A stretch of 64,000 nt of DNA from NCBI GenBank assembly GCA_028564675.1, contig JAOVVO010000333.1, forward strand, positions 20,813 to 84,812. The letters run 5' to 3'. The first letter of the stretch is position 1; each line of letters opens with the position of its first letter. Both the position numbers and the translations under genes were made by a program. This DNA comes from Onchocerca lupi (taxonomy: Eukaryota > Nematoda > Chromadorea > Rhabditida > Onchocercidae). The notes below the pieces were generated by a model, which did no database searches, was not told the origin of the DNA, and saw only the letters and a program-made list of their open reading frames with translations. Shown one piece after another: positions 12,119 to 24,500 of the stretch.

Positions 12119-13797
12119 AAAGTTCTATGCAATACAACACACACATACAAACACATTGTGCACGAAGGAAATTGTACTTTTACATAAATTCTTCCCGAAC
12201 CTGTAATGAACATCAATATCTGTGAACATTGACATTTCTATTTATATAGACTAGCTGGAACCGGACAGCGAAGCGTGGCCAATATTTGTTTGTTTGTTTT
12301 AAAAAAAGCTTCTGATTTAAAATTTCAACATGGAACATGCATAATTTTTTCCCTTTCAAATAGCAATAAAAAAAAATTGATTTGATCAGTTTATATTTTT
12401 ACAAAAACAATAAATTATCAAATTTTATCGCTTGATTTATTCATATTAATTATAATTTAGCATCCAACAACCTTTATTTTCTAAGCGAACCAAAGTTTAG
12501 CGTAATCTAAAGGAATCTTAAAAAACCACTGATTAATCGATTGCTAATTCAGGTTCAGACTAGATGTAATCTTCGATAAGCATTGCAGAGATATTATAAT
12601 AAAAGAATATGCACTTAATAACTTTCTGGCCAATTTAATGCCTTAAAATCCCGCTGAAACCGGAAGAATCCATGAGTTTCTTATCATCTTCCGGAATTAT
12701 GGAGGAATGCATACGTCACTTTGTTTACTTTCATCATTTAATTTGACAATTAATATACTGCGATATTAGTGTGCCTTGAAAATGATTTCTTCCTAGGTAA
12801 CGTTCCAATAAGTTGAAAATGAATTTCGATAACAAGAAGTTAAGTAAGAAAGAGAAGTAATTTTAAGCAGCAAAGTGAAGAACAGTGAGGTAGTGGATTA
12901 TTTCTAAAAAGGACCGGTTGATTCAATTTTAACTGTATTAAAAATTTTCAAACTGTAATTGACTGTTCATGACATTTGCATTGTTACAAAGCATAATTTG
13001 ACATAATGAGTGGAGCAATCAGAAGAGAATGTGTCACCATCCGTCATGCTCCTTTACCAGGACAAAATACCTAAACATTTCCGTGTTCCTTCTATTTCTA
13101 TCTTGCTTTTAATAAAGTGATGCCAATAAGACATGAATATCAGCAAAACCGAAATGATGAAATAATCCAAGTATCTTGTACAGAAGAAATTTGCAGTATA
13201 TTTCAGACAAATAAATCACTTATCCATATCTGGAACAAAGGCCTTTATTATTTCATCTTCCGATCTGCTAATAGAGCTTATGTGCATTGCTTAAACTGTT
13301 AAATCCATATTAATTGTTTGGAACGTTGCGAGGACTAAACTTTGTGTGATTTGTTTAAAATGTTTAAATTTATGTTAATTGGTTGCGATGTTGCAAGAAT
13401 TGAAGTTTGTGTGCATGTTTGAAATATTGCAAGCATTGTCTACCTTATCCTTTGTCCTGATAACCAATCTTTTGTATGATTAATGTGTTGTAAGCCTCTG
13501 TCGCAATTAAGACTAAGAATTGTCCATATATAATGTCGCTTTTTCTTTCTGATAGTGACAAAATAATAAGTTGAATTCTGTTCTTTCGTTCTCACAGTTT
13601 CTTCAATTCTATTTTCTTTCACTCGATAACGAACCTCAAACTTGGGTAATTAAACCTTTATTATGATTAATTTATAAATCAACATACGCAGCAATTATTA
13701 CAACAATTATATTAACAATACAATTCCGATAATATCATGAAGAGATTATAATGTAAAAAAGGGGAGATTGGTTTGGTAAAGAAGAAGAATTGGTTTA
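12119..13797. other. Intergenic spacer
   Basis: AT-rich, with no convincing exon on either strand. It contains a degenerate two-copy repeat at 13300-13430 and a TTTATT at about 13656. Read on the minus strand that is an AATAAA, which could serve the candidate terminal exon at 13798-13980. Confidence 0.5.
13300..13430. repeat. Degenerate two-copy tandem repeat, period about 64 bp
   Basis: Copy 1 starts TAAATCCATATTAATTG at 13300 and copy 2 starts TAAATTTATGTTAATTG at 13364. Both continue with similar GTTGCGA, CTTTGTGTG-like and TTTGAAAT-like stretches. Identity is partial, so this is an old duplication. Confidence 0.55.
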
Positions 13798-13980
13798 TCA
13801 CCAGCTGGTCCATTCGACCGAGCTGATGGCAGCTTGTTCGTTGAAATAGTTTTTGTACTCAGGACCCTCATCTTCTTCGTGGATGGAGGATCCTGGTATC
13901 ATTTTGCAGAGACAAGCAAGATACTTTGTTGTCTCGGTAGCATGCGCCTTTGGTGCGCATGAGACTGTGCCAGTAGCTAG
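13798..13980 (-). CDS. Candidate terminal coding exon of an unidentified minus-strand gene
   Basis: A 60-codon open segment runs from a good acceptor (TTCATCATCAG on the minus strand) to TGA. Its base composition is clearly richer in GC than its surroundings. The predicted tail is hydrophilic (SSIHEEDEGPEYKNYF) and ends SSVEWTSW. A minus-strand AATAAA lies about 140 bp downstream. I could not find the upstream exons and do not recognise the protein. The plus strand is also open for about 50 codons here, so strand assignment is tentative. Confidence 0.35.
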   Translation of the reverse strand, partial: LATGTVSCAPKAHATETTKYLACLCKMIPGSSIHEEDEGPEYKNYFNEQAAISSVEWTSW

Positions 13981-14306
13981 CTGATGATGAAAGAGAGCTT
14001 TTTTAAAGCTCATTAACTGGATAGACAAATTAATTTTACAATCAACTACATGAGATATGCAATGTAAAATTTTAAACAAAGGGATCACTGATTTTTTTTT
14101 TTTTATCTCGCGATTTCAGCGACAAAAATTAGTGCACATAATTTCTCCATTAACCAAGTAAACAGCTGCTTTTCATCCAACAATTTCAAAAATTTCACTT
14201 CCAACAACATCGAAACATACGCAACAGATAAACATACACACAAAGACAGATATATATATATATATATATATATCCGAATATATATATATATTCATTGTAT
14301 GTGCAG

Positions 14307-14341
<35 letters not shown>

Positions 14342-16391
14342 CAACTCTTTTCTATTCCTCTGTGGTAAATACATTTTAAAATTTTTTCGAAATATCATTT
14401 ATCCCAGATGTTATGATCGGTTTGTTCCATTCACCATCTACCTTATCTTTATCAGATGAACATTTTTATCCGTTTTATCTTCCATTTGTTATTACTCTTT
14501 TGTTCTTCCCATAAATTATGATAATACTGGTTTGTCGGTATATACTTCTAGCCATATTTAAGTTTGTTCTAATTGATAATACTTGATATGTAATAATTTA
14601 CATCATAGTCATTGTCTAATTGTATCTGTCATAATGATTAGTATTATAGTTAATATCGATATAATTGCCATTTCAAAATATTTTAACCAAAATTTCATCA
14701 ATTGCTATTTGATTTAATGGATAACAGAAATTTCATTTTCTTAACAATCATTTTGTTCATTTAAGAATTTTATTTCAAAAGTAGAAAAGAGATAAATATC
14801 ACTTCATTATTTCTTTCTTAATTTCGAATTTTCGCTACCATATGGATTCATTTATTTTTCGCTAAAGACACGTCAGAATCATTAGGTTAAAAAATATATT
14901 CAAAATGAGCGGAAATTTTCCGTTTAAGAATTTCTTGTAAAAAGTTTTAAAATTTGCAAAAGAAATTGTTATTAAATGAAATGACGAATTTTTTTTTCGA
15001 TTCTTATATCTCAAGTGATCTAGTAAACATTACCACTACTTCTCTCAAATAAAAATAAATTATTATTTAAATAGCGGTAGCCTGTTTTCATACATTTGAA
15101 AATGTCACTAAACAATGTCAATAATATTTTATAACTTGATAAAACATGGTATTCATCACAAAATGTGCAACTACGAGAGAAAATATATATCTTAACAGAA
15201 GTGAGTGGAATGTGACTTATTAATCATCAGAATAGAGCATTGTTTTGCTATAATATTATATTTCATAAATGGTTGAAAATAAAATTGACTAAAAGTATTG
15301 AAATTTCGTTGTAATGTATCTAATTCTGAATAACACTTGTAGAATTTCCACTTTCCTTTTTATTGAATTTGTTGTTTCAATGGACAATAATAACTATTCA
15401 TTTAAAGATTATCAACACCACTAATGGAATGATCTGGTGTCGCAATTTAGATAACAAATTCAATGAAAATAAATAAATAAATCGTAAAAAATTATTCATT
15501 TCAAGACAAAAATTTTTCCAGTTTAAAATTAATTCAATTTTGAATTGTGTCTAAAATAATTCGATCTAATCAAAAAAGCATTTGTCATTTCCATATTGTT
15601 ATTAGCTGGATAAAAGATTATTAGCATGGAGTAAAATCAAATTTGTTAAATTTAGCCACTTTTTTGCATGTTTTTGTGCTATTCGTTTTCAGCTTAATTC
15701 AATTATTATTTCCAGATTACTGTTATCATTTCAAACCAACATATTATTTGCATGACCAGGTGGATGATTTAGACCAAAAATTTGGAATGTCACCATAGAT
15801 CCAAGAATCAGAGTAATTTTTAAAAGGTTATCCATCTCAATTGCTCTTTTATTTGCCTATCCATTCCGATCGTTCTCAGTCATTTTCTTAATTTTTTTAA
15901 TATTGCACCAAACATTCCCGTTACCATTATGAGAATTGCTGATTTATTTTTCCTTTTTTGTTTTTTTTTTTTTTTTTTTTCCATAATCTTACATTTCGAA
16001 TCATAAATCTTGCGTTCGTTTCTTGTTTTTCTTCAGTGCTTTTATCTCATCGTATGAGGAACCCAATCAATTCTGTTACTTCAAATGCTGTGAAGTCTAT
16101 CTACTGTGTTCAGATTTCTTATCAGCCTGCGTTCCGAATTTCTAAAGTGTTTGAATTCTTTCTTTTTTACTTTCTATCACACTATCTTTGTTTCTATTCT
16201 GTATTGTCAACATTTTCACATAACCGATATTTCATGTTTATTTTACCAACAGCTTGATTGTTTAATATTCATAATTAATTTGTGCAATTTTAATAGAGTC
16301 ACTCAGGAGATGGTCAATCTGGTGACATAATCTACAGTCCTTCACTCGACAATCTCGTCTTCAATAATTTGTTCCACTCAACAGAAAACAA
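13981..16391. other. Non-coding AT-rich stretch
   Basis: Contains the AT microsatellite at 14249-14340 and long homopolymer-rich stretches. No supported exon was seen. Confidence 0.5.
14249..14340. repeat. AT dinucleotide microsatellite
   Basis: Alternating TA runs interrupted by CCGA and TTCATTGTATGTGCAG. It explains the Tyr/Ile-rich ORF on the minus strand, which is not a gene. Confidence 0.9.
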
Positions 16392-16456
16392 AAAATCACG
16401 ACTGCAAATCCTGCATGCGTTGCTTGCATCTATGTAGGATTTGCAATCGTAATTTT
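16392..16456. ncRNA. microRNA-precursor-like hairpin
   Basis: The arm starting ACGACTGCAAATCCTGCATG (16398) pairs with TATGTAGGATTTGCAATCGT ending at 16450. The stem is 20 positions with one mismatch and two G:T wobbles, extended downward by AAAAT/ATTTT after a single mismatch. The terminal loop is about 12 nt. Length (65 nt) and near-perfect pairing fit a metazoan pre-miRNA. The strand is undetermined because the reverse complement folds equally well, and I do not recognise the seed. Confidence 0.55.
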
Positions 16457-17845
16457 CCCCTTCTTAACAATATCGAATTACTGGGGATCGCTCATTTGTT
16501 AATTAATTACCTGGGCCATATTACCTCCATTTAGTCCCAATTTCAAGATTTTTTTCAAATACAAACTCATTTTCTTCCCTGTGTGTCATTAGTCTGAAGA
16601 ATCATTAAACTTCGGCGCAGTCATTCCTTCAATAATATTCTTTTCCATCAGTTCCATACCGCCATATTGTGTTATTTTATCTTTTGTCAACTGACGCTAT
16701 AACATATTTCTCTATTCCGAATCTCATCGACTGAATTTTCGATTTTAATTTTTAATAATACTTAAAATCATTTCTACAGAATAGATTATTAATTTCATCT
16801 TTATCCTTAACGTTCTGCTGCTTTCGATGTTGCAGAGAAAAACATCACTATGATCACAAAACACAAAATTGGCAAGAATTATTCTCGGAATATTTCGTAT
16901 GACTCATATTGCGTCATATTGCGTTATAATTTCTCCATGTCATAAACAAGTTTATTTGTTACCTTTTATTTGTTATTTATTTGTTACCCTTTAATCAATT
17001 GATCGTTTATTCCTTTAAATTTTCGAAAGTTTTTGGAATTTACTCGGTTCTTTATGCCTTAACTTTCATCGCTCACAATGAAAACTAAACTTTCTGAAAT
17101 AATGCATATTGATTATCTGGCCCTAAGACTAATCAATTTCAGCTTTCTCGTCCTCTTTTGTCAGATGATATAATGTAATTATCAAATTTGGCATATCCTT
17201 TGATTTATATTTTGCCATTACCATTATTGTAATAATAACAATTATTATTGCCATTGTTATCACTGATACCATAATTATAATTGTTAGTATTATTATTGCC
17301 ATCATTGTCGCTACTCATTCATTACAGTTATTATTGTTATTTTCATTATCATTTTACTCTTTCTGTTATTATTATCATTTAATGATACTGATAATAATAA
17401 TATTATTATTACCGTTATTATCATTTTTTGATAAATGCCTGTTTTATTTGGCACTATTATACACTCTATCAGTTAGTCGAATCATGAATTTTTCTTTTCA
17501 TGTGTTTCTGCATAATGGACTTGTTTCAATTTGAATTCCGAAAGATTTTCAAAATTCCGTATTTTTGAAAACTTCATAAAATCTTTGAATCCTAATATCT
17601 CTTCAGTTCTACAAAACTAATTGATTTTTAAGCTTTTTCTCAGATTATTGCAAGAAAACATATTCTTAAACCCATTATTTCAGAAATCTTTTCCTGAAAA
17701 TACTATTTAGCTGATTTTCACTATTGAAACATGTGGGAAGGCACAACTAATATCTTAGTTTAGCTTAATTTTCTTTTTTTCAATTAAAACATACTCAGTT
17801 TGTTTCTAACAAGTTCTGTTTCTAACATTATTCGGGAAATTTTAG
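16457..17845. other. Non-coding AT-rich stretch upstream of the dynein light chain gene
   Basis: Low-complexity ATT-rich sequence (for example 17220-17440) with no supported exon. It is expected to contain the promoter of the gene starting at 17876. Confidence 0.5.
17842..17845 (+). promoter_or_regulatory. Probable trans-splice acceptor of the dynein light chain gene
   Basis: GGGAAATTTTAG lies 30 bp before the chosen ATG, and there is no upstream coding exon. This is typical of a spliced-leader acceptor. Confidence 0.45.
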
Positions 17846-17875
17846 GAAAAATTTGAATATATGTTTAGCAACAAA

Positions 17876-18543
17876 ATGGAAGTGAAGGAAACAGATATGG
17901 AATCAGAAATGATCGAGAAAAGTCTAGCAATTGCTCAGGAAGCACAAAAACACTACACGCTCGATAAAGTGATTATTTTCTTTAAAGTTTGGGCTTTCTT
18001 GTCCAAATAGCTTCATTTCCTGTTTATTTGCTACAGATATCGTCTTACTGTAGCAATTTTAATGACTTAATGGTTATTTCTGTTTTAATTTTAAGTTGGT
18101 TTTCAAGTTCCTAAATAAAATAATTTTACTAAGAATGAAGCGATTTTACATATGTGTCATTATTTTTATTCATAGTTAATAGTAAAATTGGTAGTATGTA
18201 AAAGTTGTAAGGAATAATCGTATTTTAGAAGAGGATTAAGAAGTTAGGATTCTCAATATCCATTTAATTTACAGTTAAATGTTCAGTACAAGTTTTCGTA
18301 TTTTACTCATTTTCTGACCAGAAGTTTGGATGAATATTTGTAGAAATTATAAATGAACATTCTAAAAGTTTATTTCAGGATATAGCCTTTTACATCAAAG
18401 AAGAATTCGAGAGGAGGTTCGGTCCTACATGGCATTGCGTTGTTGGGAAAAGTTTTAGTTCCAGTTTTTCATATGAAGTTCAAAATTTTATTCTATTGAG
18501 ATTTAATCAATCATCTATCATGATATTTAGATGTGGCTATTAA
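17876..18543 (+). CDS. LC8-type dynein light chain, divergent, two exons
   Basis: An 85-aa protein from exons 17876-17968 and 18379-18543 (intron GT-AG, phase 0). It aligns end to end with LC8/DYNLL. An N-terminal helix ends HYTLDK, and exon 2 opens DIAFYIKEEFERRFGPTWHC, the family signature (KDIA.YIKKEFD..Y.PTWHC). The usual GRNFGSYVTHE strand reads GKSFSSSFSYE, so Gly63, Tyr65, Thr67 and His68 of the target-peptide groove are changed. LC8 proteins dimerise and serve dynein and many other partners. A more upstream in-frame ATG exists at 17861. I chose 17876 because it matches family length. An acceptor TTTTAG at 17845 suggests trans-splicing, and AATAAA follows at 18548. Confidence 0.85.
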
Positions 18544-21500
18544 AACAAATAAACACTAAACTTTACATGAAATGCATTTGGTGATTTTTGTTAATTCTAA
18601 TCTATTATTTATTTTACTGATCTAAAATTGACAAATTCAAAAAAAAAAAAAAAAAATTAACTTCATCATCTGTCTGACCATTATTAATAGATGTCTTTCC
18701 TTCCTAAAAAACAGTGAAATTCTCTAGACATGAAATTATAATTTGTCTATTAACAATCACTGAATATTTATTTGTCTATTGTTAAGCCATATTTTGTATA
18801 AAAGAGCATAATTTTTGTATAAGAAACTGCCATTTATTTCATAGTATAAGTTATGATTCAAGTGTGTAAATATGTTTTTTAGAAGAAAAGAGAAAAAATT
18901 TAAGTTTTTAAAATAAATATAACTATTTCTTATCATTTTTTCCTGTAAAATATGCATATTTCAAAATACTATAAAAATGATATGTGAACGAAGCTAGCTG
19001 AAACATTGAAAAGTTCGGACCATGCATCATTGTATTAAATAGCTGGTGAAATCTTTGAGAAGTTCAATGGAATAAAATTTCATTAAATTGCTATCTATTT
19101 CATGGTCTTGAAATTAATATCATCCAGAAAAAATGAAATTTATGTCTATTAAATTTTCTAAAAACTGTCTCAGTTAAAATTGCTTTGATGAGTTCGTTGT
19201 TTTTTTGTCTAAATTTTTAATTTTTAAAGGTAATGTCTAGTACTAAATAATGGTAAAATCTTAGTGGAACATTTTCCTATATTTTAAACAGCAATTTTAT
19301 AAATATATAAAAATTATTTAAAAGCAAGAAGCAAAAAATTTAAAAAATAATAAAATATAAATGAAGAAAAAATAAATAATTTTGAAAAAGGTAAATGACC
19401 TGAAGTATGCACTTTACCGAATTAAGCGAAACATTTGAATGATCATATCACTCCAAAAAAAAAAAAAAAAAAAAAAAAAAACTTTGCAGTATTTCATTCA
19501 AAATTAAAATACAGTGTGTGATTTGGATTTAATTCCGTTAGATGATATTAACACAAGGGAGAATGAAATATTAAAGTGTGTGATATCTGCTTAAGCAAAA
19601 AAATGAACATATGATACTTATTGATAAGAAAATAAGGAAATCCTACTTGATTTATTGCCATTACTCTCTTATCTTCATCTCCTTTCTTATCAAATAACAG
19701 ATTTCTATTACCATTAGCTATGACGACTAATTAACTAAGCAAATAATTTTATATTCAGATGACACGGATAAATACGATCGCCTACATTTATTCTTCCCAA
19801 TAAATATATTTGTAAACAATATGTATAACTTGTGATGTTCTTCGAGCATTCCTTCCTTATCATTGTACATTTTTAGGTTTATTATACTGATGATTTCATA
19901 TTTCATTATTAAACTTTGAGGTCTTATAATAATAATAAACTTATTTAATGTAATATTTCAAATTAAACAGATGGAGCAATAATTTAGAGTATGACAAAAA
20001 CATTATTCTTCTAAATCAAAAATATTTGATGATTGAATAAATACAAAAAAATGTCTCAAAATGAAGTTTTATATATATCCATTATCGGATGAAAGTAGAC
20101 TATAATGTCATTTTAAAATTATGGTGTTAACAATATTACAAATAGTTTGTTTTTCAAAATCATGCAATAGTTTGAATAATCATGGTCCAATTATCTATTA
20201 AGTTTAGAATTACAGTTCGTTTGTTTATATTTTATGATACAACACTGTTCATTTGATAAATGAACAAATAAATTAATTGAAAATAATATCTAAAGCATCA
20301 CTACAAACCAGAATATGAATATGCGTTTTACTGATAACGTTACCATGGATAGCATGATTTTGCATTAATTCTTGAAAAATGTTCAACGTTTCATTCATTT
20401 AACTGAGCTGTCAATTAGGACACTTAGTTAAGACTTTAGAGTTTGAAATTATTTTTTTGTCATAATACTGATAGTGATAGTCTGCTAGATATTTTGAATC
20501 AAATTTCAGTAAACCTCTTAGTATTTACTATTTTACTATATCATTAAAATGTGACGAGATATTTCCTTAATATATCGACGCTTTCCAGTAAATTTATATT
20601 CCGTAGTTGATCCAATGGTTATTTTGTTCATTTGGATCACTTATTATTTTCATAAAAATTTTACGCCATTGTATTCAAGTGCTTCTATTATCACCAGAAT
20701 AATTTTGCGCATTACCTTATTGTTTCTCACTAGTCTATCATGTTTCTTACCTTTATTTCGGTTATCTTCTCATACAACATTATCATCAAATACATTATCA
20801 TAATTATCGTGATAACCAAATACTATATTATTTTAAAGGAATGTATGTTGAATATATTTTTGTTTGATGTTAGTTTGTGCAAAACTGATAATTGATAAGT
20901 CATATTTCAAATGAATCAGTAAAAAGAATAACAAATATGATAGTAAATGATGGCACTTTTTTTTTCTAATTAAGACACTATTTTCTATAAATATTACTGA
21001 TATGTTTTGATAGATAGGTTCGTGAAATTGATTGATTGATGTTTTTAATCATAAGTTCAAGAAACGAATGGCGAGAAAATCACTGTTAACTATTAACAAT
21101 CTTCGTGTTATTAATCTTACCTTCACTTATGCTAAAAAAAAAAAAAAAATACGAATTCTTCGAAAAAAACTTTATTTAAAAAATTATTTGAGATCAAAAA
21201 TAAAAAAATTTTCACAAAAAAAGGAAAAAAAAGACATGAAGAAACTTTGAACTTCCAAATGTTTCAAAGAAGGTTATTTCAAACCCTCTTTGGAAAGCTT
21301 ATGATTCCAAAATCAATCTGATTCATAGAAATTTGATAAAGTTTTTTTGATTATTGATTTAAATTCAATGTTTCCCAGATCTGCTCAGTCAAGCATTCGG
21401 AACGCCTATCTGTTTGCCACCTGTGAAATTTTCATCAACTGTTCAGTGCAGCATTAAAGACATCTATCTTATCATATTTATTATCAAGAATTCTTTTTCA

Positions 21501-24500
21501 CACTTCATCGCTATTATTTCTCTTACTTTGTATTAATTTCCGTCATTTTAAAATGCATTATTTCTCTTTTCAATACGAATATATGAATTCTTTGAAGTAA
21601 ATGAGCAAAACAAATGTAATTCTTACAGTTTTAAATGTAAACAACTTACTAATCATTGATTTCTTACCAGAAATACCAATCAAAATGCTGTAGAAAGACG
21701 GGAATGGAAAAAAATTACTTTTCATTTCTTTCTTATTTTTATTGGAATTCTTATACAAATGTTAAAGATGAAATGTTTTTCCTTAATCCTATTAAAGATA
21801 AGATATCATTGTAATTTCCAAAAATATCCATTCCAACTGAACTAGCTATCAATATGTCTTATGGTTTAAATTAACGGATTTATGATCTAATTTTATGGCT
21901 CAAAATTTACAATAAACTTCTGTGTAATAAGTGTATGTTATTTTATTAGTGCAAGATTTTTCGGAAAACAATAAAATCTTCATTATCTATTGGAAAATAA
22001 ATCTCAAATATCGATTTTAGAGCTATTAATTTATTGATTGAATTCTTTACAATTACTATGAAGTTGTTATTAATTCTATTACTTCAAAATTCTTTGAAAT
22101 ATCATTGCAGGCATATATTTCTATTAGAACAAATAAAGCTTTATGGTGTTTGAGAAAAATTCAAATGATAAGCTTTTCAAATTTTGAAAATGGAATGCAT
22201 ATTATGTATAATAAATGAAAAGTCGATTAATTAAAGTGTTATTTTTGCCAAAATGCTCAATTTTGCATTTCCATTCTTAAAAATTGCAATATCTTAAGGA
22301 AGCGTTCTACTGCATAATACAAGCAAATGCTCAATTAACAGAAAGATTTCTATCAATAATTGGTGACATTAAATTTTTTTATTGTTTCAAAAAACGCATA
22401 TTATATATCAAAAAGTTTACGATGCATTTAGTGCTCGTTTTTGACAACATATGATAAAGCACAAAGCATTCTTGTACTCATTAAGGGTAACAATTTAATG
22501 AAGACCTGATTTAAATATGTGCCATACGGCATCATATCAACTAATTCAAATGGTACAAATAAAAACTGGAAGGTAATTATTATTTATTTTATTACTAAAA
22601 ACTTTTCTAGTTTTTTATAGTCAGTTTTGATTCCAACAATCGCAGTTATAGAGTTTAAGCATCATTTAGACATTTTATTCATCATCAATTAGTTATTTCA
22701 AAATTCGTAGTACCAATAATATAATGAAACATTCAGTTTGTGGTTTCTTGAAAACGGAAAACATATACATCAATAAATATTCATTGCAGATAGCAGGCAG
22801 AATGAGCGAAATTTTGCTAAACTTAAGCAATAAAAAACAAATCAAAGATTGTTAAATTTTATGGTATTTCACTGCAAAATTGCTGCAAATTAAAGAAGAT
22901 TGTTATTTGAACGGTACATATAAGTATATGATTTCCAATGATGTACGATTTTCAGGCTCAAATTTTTCCGTAACCAACAAATAAATGGGCTATGTTATAG
23001 GACTAAATGATAAGAATAAGTCTGATCTAAAAAACGACCGTTTCTTTGAAGCTTCAGTGAAAAAAAAAATTATTCTATGAATAGCAATGCGTCGTATTTA
23101 TAACATGAGAATGCTGACAATGTAAAAAAGAATCTTAAAAATTAAGAGAAATTTGAAACTTTTGTTTGTAATCGCTGTTATATATCATTACTAGAAATAT
23201 ATGACTAACATATATCATAATTTTAAGATGGTATTTACTGTATACTTTCTACTGATTCCGTGATTACCTTCTAAGGGAGAAAATAGAATGAATCGTAAAA
23301 TATAAAAATCAGATGCTTAAATTTATCTTTTTATAATTAATGTAATTTCAAAACTGTTTCCTAATATTCATAAACGGATAAGTTTGCAAAGGGTTTTTTG
23401 AAAAACGATAGTGTTTTAATATTCCGTAAAATGTCAAAGAAGAAGAAATTAGCAATGCTCTAATTAAGATTTGTTTATGATGTTTGATTTAGAAAAAAAT
23501 TAAGCTTTTTTTATTGATCACCAATCATTGAATTGTTTCAAGAAATCATTTTTGCTTAATTACTTATTTCGAATTGACTGCTCGCTTGCTTTATTGATTT
23601 GAAGCATAGTTAACGTCAAATGTTTCCATTGCATGTAAAAATTTTTGGATGATTTTTTTTTTAGGAATGATAAGTTTTTCATTAAAAAGTTTAAATAAAA
23701 AGAATAATTCCATTCCAAGTCCTGGTATTTTAGTTAAATCAGCTCTTAGCTCAAGCTATTATCATGATTTAACAAATTGTTGTTAATTATTTAACAGTTC
23801 TTTAAAATTATATAAATGAAACAATTAATCACCCAAACAAAATTGATTAGGTGTTGATTCGGTTATCTTTGATTGAAATACTTCATAAATTAACATATTT
23901 AATGGAAAGGATCTTCAGATTAAGCAAGAAACAGAATCTACCAAACTATCTAATGGAAGATTTAAGAGCAAACCGAAAAGGCATCCGGAAAATCAAATAA
24001 AAGAATCTAAGACGTGCTTCGAAAGGAAAAAAGTCGTCCAAACCTATTTTCAAGCAATTTTCAAATTAAATTTAAAATACGTCTTTAAAAAATTTGTATC
24101 TTTTTCAAATTTATAATTTTGAAACATCAACATTGTCTTAATTATTTCAATACACATTCTCCCGTTATTGACCATTCCGAATATTGAAGAATGCTCGTAA
24201 AAGTATCCATTAAAACTTTTCGGTCTTGAGTTAATTACGACCTCTTTGATTCAATCGCTAATTAGATCTATTTACTAGTTCTTAGATTAGTTTTTCAAAG
24301 TGCATTATTAATCCACCTTGTGACATTATTATTCTTTAACTAATCATTAAATGACCATTCAATTACGTGATAAATTCTAATTTTCCGCAAAAAATTTTCC
24401 ACGGCAGTTGTAAATTACTGAAATTGGATTGCAATCTATTAAGTAACTCATTAAATTTTGCATAGATAAATGATCAGAAAATCGTGCATTTTACAAATCT

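Noticed and set aside
14195..14398. Tyr/Ile-rich ORF on the minus strand
   Set aside because: It is the translation of the AT microsatellite.
14420..14480. Minus-strand stretch reading DKDKVDGEWNKP, calreticulin-like at first sight
   Set aside because: Bounded by stops with no acceptor, and too short. The resemblance is a chance acidic run.
16106..16330. Overlapping Phe/Ser-rich ORFs
   Set aside because: T-rich low complexity, with two overlapping frames equally open.
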